NCBI RefSeq assembly: GCF_003054705.1
Contig: NZ_QAYX01000025.1
Span: 682,001 to 746,000 of the forward strand
Source: Opitutus sp. ER46
GTDB taxonomy: Bacteria; Verrucomicrobiota; Verrucomicrobiia; Opitutales; Opitutaceae
DNA length: 64,000 nucleotides
Reading direction: 5' to 3'
The notes below the pieces were generated by a model that made no database searches, was not told where the DNA came from, and worked only from the letters and a program-made list of their open reading frames with translations. Made by a program: the position numbers and the translations under genes. Every line of letters starts with the position of its first letter. Positions within the stretch are counted from its first letter, which is position 1. Below, in pieces: positions 60,352-64,000 of the stretch.

Positions 60352-60360
60352 GTCGCAGCG

Positions 60361-61083
60361 CTAGAAGTACTTCACGTACGCGATACCGTTCGCGTCGGTG
60401 AAGGTGAGGCTGTCGGTCGAAACTTTCGTCAGCCGCAGATTGAGTGTCCGGTCGACGATGTCGTTCACCCGGTAAACGCGGTCGTTCATCAGAACCTTGC
60501 TCTCGGCGCCGGAGGAACGAATGCCGGTCACGCGCAGCGTATCGATGAACTGATGGACGCGCTCGTCGGGCCGCGCCGGGGCTTTCGCCGCCGGTGCGGG
60601 CGCGGGCGTCAAGGGAAGCGCATCGGGTGCGGCTGCAACCGAGGCAGGGGTGCTGGTGGCCGTCGTGGGTGAGGCGGACGCCGGGCCCGTCGCCGCGGGT
60701 GGCGGGGTGGTGGCGACGGCTTGCGGAGCCTCGGGTTGAGCCGCCTTGGGCGCGGTCACGACTGGCTCGGATGTGGTGCCCGGTGCGACGGGTGCCGGCA
60801 ACTTGGGGAGCACGACGGAAGGGGCCGCGGCGGGTTTGGGGTCGGCCTTGGCTGCCACCGGGGCGGCCGCGGGCTTCGAAGCGGGGCGCGTCAGCCAGAG
60901 CGCGGTGAGCACCATCGACGCGACCACGAGGATGACGGCGCCGCTGGCGATGAGAAAGATGGAGGTGGCGCTCTTGGGTTGTGGACGCTTGGCGATGGGG
61001 CCACCCGCGCCGGCGGTGTCCCCGGTTGGCCCCTCGTGGCGAAGCCGTTGGGCCTTCTTCAGCGCTTCATTGATCAGACTCAT
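60361..61083 (-). CDS. GspB-like single-TM secretion/pilus-associated protein
   Basis: 240 residues. It begins MSLINEALKKAQRLRHEGP, the conserved cytoplasmic start of GspB/ExeB-type proteins. One TM segment (about 42-64), a long Pro/Ala-rich periplasmic linker (about 65-170) and a C-terminal GspB domain (about 172-240, IDTLRVTGIRSSGAESKVLM and VNDIV) follow. In type II secretion GspB works with the ATPase GspA/ExeA to place secretins. The ExeA-like gene lies immediately upstream, 34 bp away. Confidence 0.83.
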   Translation of the reverse strand: MSLINEALKKAQRLRHEGPTGDTAGAGGPIAKRPQPKSATSIFLIASGAVILVVASMVLTALWLTRPASKPAAAPVAAKADPKPAAAPSVVLPKLPAPVAPGTTSEPVVTAPKAAQPEAPQAVATTPPPAATGPASASPTTATSTPASVAAAPDALPLTPAPAPAAKAPARPDERVHQFIDTLRVTGIRSSGAESKVLMNDRVYRVNDIVDRTLNLRLTKVSTDSLTFTDANGIAYVKYF

Positions 61084-61117
61084 CGCGAGGTAATCGGACG
61101 GTGGAAGCAGGATGGCG

Positions 61118-61933
61118 TCAATCGGTGAGGTTGGCCATGTCTTTGGCGGCGCGCCGGACGTCCCAGAAACTGACCTCGTCCGAGCCACGGATGAAGGCCG
61201 CGAGCAGCGCGCGGTCACAAAGGTTGTTCACGATGCGCGGAATCCCGCCGCTGTAGCGGAAGACCATCCGCAGCGCCCAGCGGGTGAAGTACGGCCGGCC
61301 TTCGCTGCCCGCGAGGGCGAGCCGGTGCCGCACGTAGTGCGCGACGTCGTTCGCGGAGAGCGGATGCAACTCGTAATGCACGAGAATGCGCTGGCGAAGC
61401 TGCCGCAACTCGTCGCGGGCGAGCACCTCCTTGAACTCCGGCTGACCCATGAGGACGATCTGCAGGAGCTTCTGCTTGTCGGTCTCGAGGTTGGAGAGGA
61501 GGCGGATCTGCTCGAGGACGTGAAAGCTGAGATTCTGGGCTTCGTCGATGATCAGCACGATATCGCGAGCCTTCTCGATCCGTTCCAGGAGCACGCGGTT
61601 CATCTGGGCGACGAGGTCGACCTGGCTGCGGGCGAGCTTCGTCTCACCGAGTTCGGTGAGGATTGCCTTGAGCATCTGCGTCTCGGTGACCCGCGGATTG
61701 AGAATCAGGGCCGTGTCGTAGTGCGCGGGATCGATCTCGTTGAGAAAGCGGCGGCAGAGCGTGGTCTTGCCACAGCCAACCTCGCCCACGAGGACGATGA
61801 AGCCCTTCTTCTCCTGCACCCCGTATTTCAGGTGTTGGAGGGCTTCCTGGTGGGTTGGGCTGAGGTAGAGAAATCGCGGATCCGGCGTGATGTTGAAGGG
61901 CATCTCGCGGAAGCCGTAAAAGCTCTGATACAT
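61118..61933 (-). CDS. ExeA/GspA-like AAA ATPase
   Basis: 271 residues from ATG 61933. It begins MYQSFYGFREMPFNITPDPR, the diagnostic ExeA start. Walker A is VGEVGCGKTTLCR at about 49-61, Walker B VLIIDEAQNL, then the sensor region GQPEFKEVL and LRQRILVHYELHPLS, and YSGGIPRIVNNLCDRAL. The peptidoglycan-binding half of full-length ExeA is absent. Partner of the GspB-like protein; together they may organise a secretin or pilus complex. Confidence 0.88.
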   Translation of the reverse strand: MYQSFYGFREMPFNITPDPRFLYLSPTHQEALQHLKYGVQEKKGFIVLVGEVGCGKTTLCRRFLNEIDPAHYDTALILNPRVTETQMLKAILTELGETKLARSQVDLVAQMNRVLLERIEKARDIVLIIDEAQNLSFHVLEQIRLLSNLETDKQKLLQIVLMGQPEFKEVLARDELRQLRQRILVHYELHPLSANDVAHYVRHRLALAGSEGRPYFTRWALRMVFRYSGGIPRIVNNLCDRALLAAFIRGSDEVSFWDVRRAAKDMANLTD

Positions 61934-62058
61934 GAAAGCGCGACGCTGGCGGCGTCGGGGGGCAAACGCACGCCAAAACACGCCCGGGCGCCCCGGCGGG
62001 CGGCTTTGAAATTCCCTTTACTCGCGGGCGGGCCTGTTGGTTCATCTCCAGCGCCTTT

Positions 62059-62340
62059 GTGAACCTCCGCCGCATCATCATCACCGCCTATGCCGTTGTG
62101 CTCGCCGCACTCAGCGTGACCGGCGGCGCGGTGTACGTCGACGCCCGCGCCCAGTTGCGGCGGCTCAAGGAGATCGAGCTGCTGAAAAGGCAGGAACTGG
62201 TGGAGGCGCAGGCGCGGCTCAAGGAGCAGGAAACGATTCTCGAGCGCTTGAAGTCCGATCCTGAGTTCGTCGAGCGGACGCTGCGGCGGCGCCACATGTA
62301 CGGCAAACCGGGGGAGACGATCTTCCGCTTTCCGGACTGA
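62059..62340 (+). CDS. FtsB/DivIC-like septum formation initiator
   Basis: 93 residues from GTG 62059. A short basic N terminus, one TM segment (about 6-27), then a coiled coil (about 30-65, ARAQLRRLKEIELLKRQEL) and a C-terminal SDPEFVERTLRRRHMYGKPG ending ETIFRFPD. This is the classic FtsB/DivIC plan, where the protein joins FtsL and FtsQ in the divisome. It lies 82 bp before the UDP-sugar pyrophosphorylase. Confidence 0.85.
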   Translation: MNLRRIIITAYAVVLAALSVTGGAVYVDARAQLRRLKEIELLKRQELVEAQARLKEQETILERLKSDPEFVERTLRRRHMYGKPGETIFRFPD

Positions 62341-62422
62341 ACGGGCGGGCGGCCCCGGCGTCCTTTTGCGGCGGTGGCGCCGAACCAATTCCGCCGCCGC
62401 CTGACCATTTTCGCATTCATCC

Positions 62423-63868
62423 ATGGCTACGAATCATCCGTTGATTGAGAAGTTTCAGCAGGCCGGCCAGGGCCAGGTGTTCGCCTATTTCGACGAACTG
62501 AGCCCGGAGGCGCAGCGACAACTGCTGGCCGAGGCCGCGGAGATTGACCTCGCGGAAGTCGAGCGGCTGAGCCGCACGCTGCTGGCGAAAGGCGCGGCGG
62601 CGGGCGTGAATCTGGAAGGCCTCACGCCGGCGCCCTACGAGAAGCGGCCCGAGCACGGCGGCGATGCCGCGGCTTGGGCGAAGGCGAAAGCGGCGGGCGA
62701 GGCCGCCTTGCGGGCCGGCCGGGTTGCGGCCTTCACCGTCGCGGGCGGGCAGGGCACCCGGCTGGGTTACGACGGGCCCAAGGGCACGTTCCCGGTGACG
62801 CCCGTGCGCCGGAAGACGTTGTTCCAGGTGTTTGCCGAGAAGATCCGGGCGGCCGGCGTCCGCTACGGCAAGCCGCTGCACTGGTTCATCATGACCAGCC
62901 ACGTGAACCATGCCGCGACCGAGGCGTTCTTCACCGCCAACCAGTGCTTCGGCCTCGACCGCGACCACGTGCATTTCTTCCGCCAGGGCCGGATGCCGGC
63001 GGTGGGTTTTGACGGCAAGATCCTGCTCGAAGGGAAGGGGACGATCGCGCTTTCGCCGGACGGCCATGGCGGCTCGTTGCGCGCGCTTGAGCGCAGCGGC
63101 GCGCTCGATCTCATGCAGCGGGAGGGCGTCGACATCCTGAGCTACTTCCAGGTCGACAACCCGCTGATCCGGATCATCGACCCGGCGTTCATCGGCTGGC
63201 ACGTGCTCGGCGCATCCGAGATGTCGAGCAAGATGGTGCCGAAAGCGTTCCCGGAGGAAAAGGTCGGGCACTTCTGCGTGCAACAGGGTCGGCGCGTCGT
63301 GATCGAGTATTCCGATCTGCCGCTGGCGATGCAGCGTGAGAAGGGACCCGATGGCCAGCTCCGCTACCTGGCCGGCAGCATCGCGATTCACCTCCTCGAT
63401 CGCGAGTTCGTCCGGCGCATGGCGCGGGTGCAGCCGGGGGTGGCCGAGGGCAACGCGCCGACGCTGCCCTTCCATCGCGCCGACAAAAAGATCCCGACGC
63501 TCGATGCCACGGGCCGGCCCGTGAAACCTGAGAAGCCGAACGGCGTGAAGTTCGAGATGTTCGTCTTCGATGCGCTGCCGTTCGCGCGCCAACCCGTGAT
63601 CATCGAAACCCGCCGCGAGGACGACTTCTCCCCGGTGAAGAACGCCGAGGGCGTGGACTCACCCAAGACCTGTCGCGACGACCAGCTGCGGCAGTTCGCC
63701 CGCTGGCTGAAGGCCAACGCCGCCACGGTCACCACCGATGCCACCGGCCTCCCCGCGGTGAGCCTCGAGGTGTCCCCGCTGTTCGGCTACGACGAGGACT
63801 CCTTCGCGGACGCGTGGCGCAAGCTGGCCGCCAAGCCCGCGATCACCGAAGGGCTGTACCTCGAGTGA
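62423..63868 (+). CDS. UDPGP-family UDP-N-acetylglucosamine (or UDP-sugar) pyrophosphorylase
   Basis: 481 residues, related to eukaryotic UAP1/UGP enzymes rather than bacterial GlmU. The UTP-binding loop is FTVAGGQGTRLGYDGPKGTF at about 104-123. Other blocks are HWFIMTSHVNHAATEAFF, FFRQGRMPAV, SPDGHGGSLRALERSGA, YFQVDNPLIRIIDP, and the C-terminal KFEMFVFDALPFA with REDDFSPVKNAEGVDSPKT. These fit UDP-GlcNAc pyrophosphorylase. With glmM at 56471 it may supply UDP-GlcNAc for murein and lipid A. Confidence 0.88.
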   Translation: MATNHPLIEKFQQAGQGQVFAYFDELSPEAQRQLLAEAAEIDLAEVERLSRTLLAKGAAAGVNLEGLTPAPYEKRPEHGGDAAAWAKAKAAGEAALRAGRVAAFTVAGGQGTRLGYDGPKGTFPVTPVRRKTLFQVFAEKIRAAGVRYGKPLHWFIMTSHVNHAATEAFFTANQCFGLDRDHVHFFRQGRMPAVGFDGKILLEGKGTIALSPDGHGGSLRALERSGALDLMQREGVDILSYFQVDNPLIRIIDPAFIGWHVLGASEMSSKMVPKAFPEEKVGHFCVQQGRRVVIEYSDLPLAMQREKGPDGQLRYLAGSIAIHLLDREFVRRMARVQPGVAEGNAPTLPFHRADKKIPTLDATGRPVKPEKPNGVKFEMFVFDALPFARQPVIIETRREDDFSPVKNAEGVDSPKTCRDDQLRQFARWLKANAATVTTDATGLPAVSLEVSPLFGYDEDSFADAWRKLAAKPAITEGLYLE

Positions 63869-63969
63869 TCGCCCGCTAAGCTGCCTTCTCCGTCGCGCGC
63901 GGCGTGAGCCCGGAGGCTCCGCCGCGACCGTGCCGGCCCGGTTCCAACTCCACCCTCCTTGCCTTACCC

Positions 63970-64000
63970 ATGACCACGCATGATCGGATCTCCACCGCCG
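63970..64000 (+). CDS. Start of a further gene (partial)
   Basis: ATG 63970 opens MTTHDRISTA and runs off the right edge. It is 101 bp downstream of the pyrophosphorylase stop with no competing start. Too short to identify. Confidence 0.3.
   Translation, partial: MTTHDRISTA

Overview
This is a GC-rich bacterial chromosome segment with densely packed housekeeping and signalling genes and no phage, plasmid or CRISPR content. The gene set points to a verrucomicrobial host, most likely near Opitutaceae. It includes DUF2851 beside nusA-infB-rbfA-nrnA-truB-ribF, rpmF-plsX-fabH, a monomeric isocitrate dehydrogenase, a eukaryote-like UDPGP-family pyrophosphorylase, many hybrid histidine kinases, and starts that mostly lack Shine-Dalgarno sequences. 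That placement is inference from gene content; no rRNA is present to confirm it. Layout, 1-4.4 kb (minus strand): membrane-fusion protein, MacB-type permease without its ATPase, a GHMP sugar kinase and a partial UTP-sugar uridylyltransferase, read as one run. 4.6-12.8 kb: signalling block with a CHASE8-type sensor kinase coupled to a YfiR-like gene remnant, the murein-recycling ligase mpl, two hybrid kinases, and a response regulator with a degenerate Hpt-like tail. 12.9-17.4 kb: a three-copy 22-bp tandem repeat, rimO, a 31-residue basic protein with its own terminator, and two methyltransferases (one Rsm22-like). 17.5-26.5 kb (plus strand): DUF2851, then a transcription/translation operon (nusA, infB, rbfA, nrnA-like, truB, ribF) preceded by a promoter and a probable attenuator, then tRNA-Val(GAC). 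26.6-36.5 kb: two secreted proteins of stress or envelope type, a secreted hydrolase, a striking nested inverted repeat, and a TetR-EmrA-EmrB efflux operon with a perfect 20-bp palindromic operator. recN follows, with a long snap-back repeat behind it. 36.9-45.7 kb: hybrid kinase, monomeric IDH, an unknown coiled-coil membrane protein, uvrB and hpt. 46.3-49.8 kb: an ABC ATPase and solute-binding protein without a permease, then rpe. 49.9-55.2 kb (minus): LptE-like and BamD-like envelope factors, fabH-plsX-rpmF, uppP. 55.3-60.4 kb (plus): trpD, glmM, ndk, a single-domain response regulator, DUF2911. 60.4-64 kb: a GspB-like/ExeA-like pair (minus), an FtsB/DivIC-like protein, a UDP-sugar pyrophosphorylase, and the start of one more gene. 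Functionally the window combines ribosome and translation functions with cell-envelope precursor supply (glmM, UDPGP enzyme, uppP, mpl, fabH/plsX, lptE, bamD) and a dense layer of two-component sensors without obvious DNA-binding partners. No large undescribed system stands out. The most interesting signals are regulatory or small: the nusA leader, the nested CTAG repeat, the YfiR remnant, the shared GTACGTAGTA motif, the degenerate Hpt domain and the 31-residue protein.
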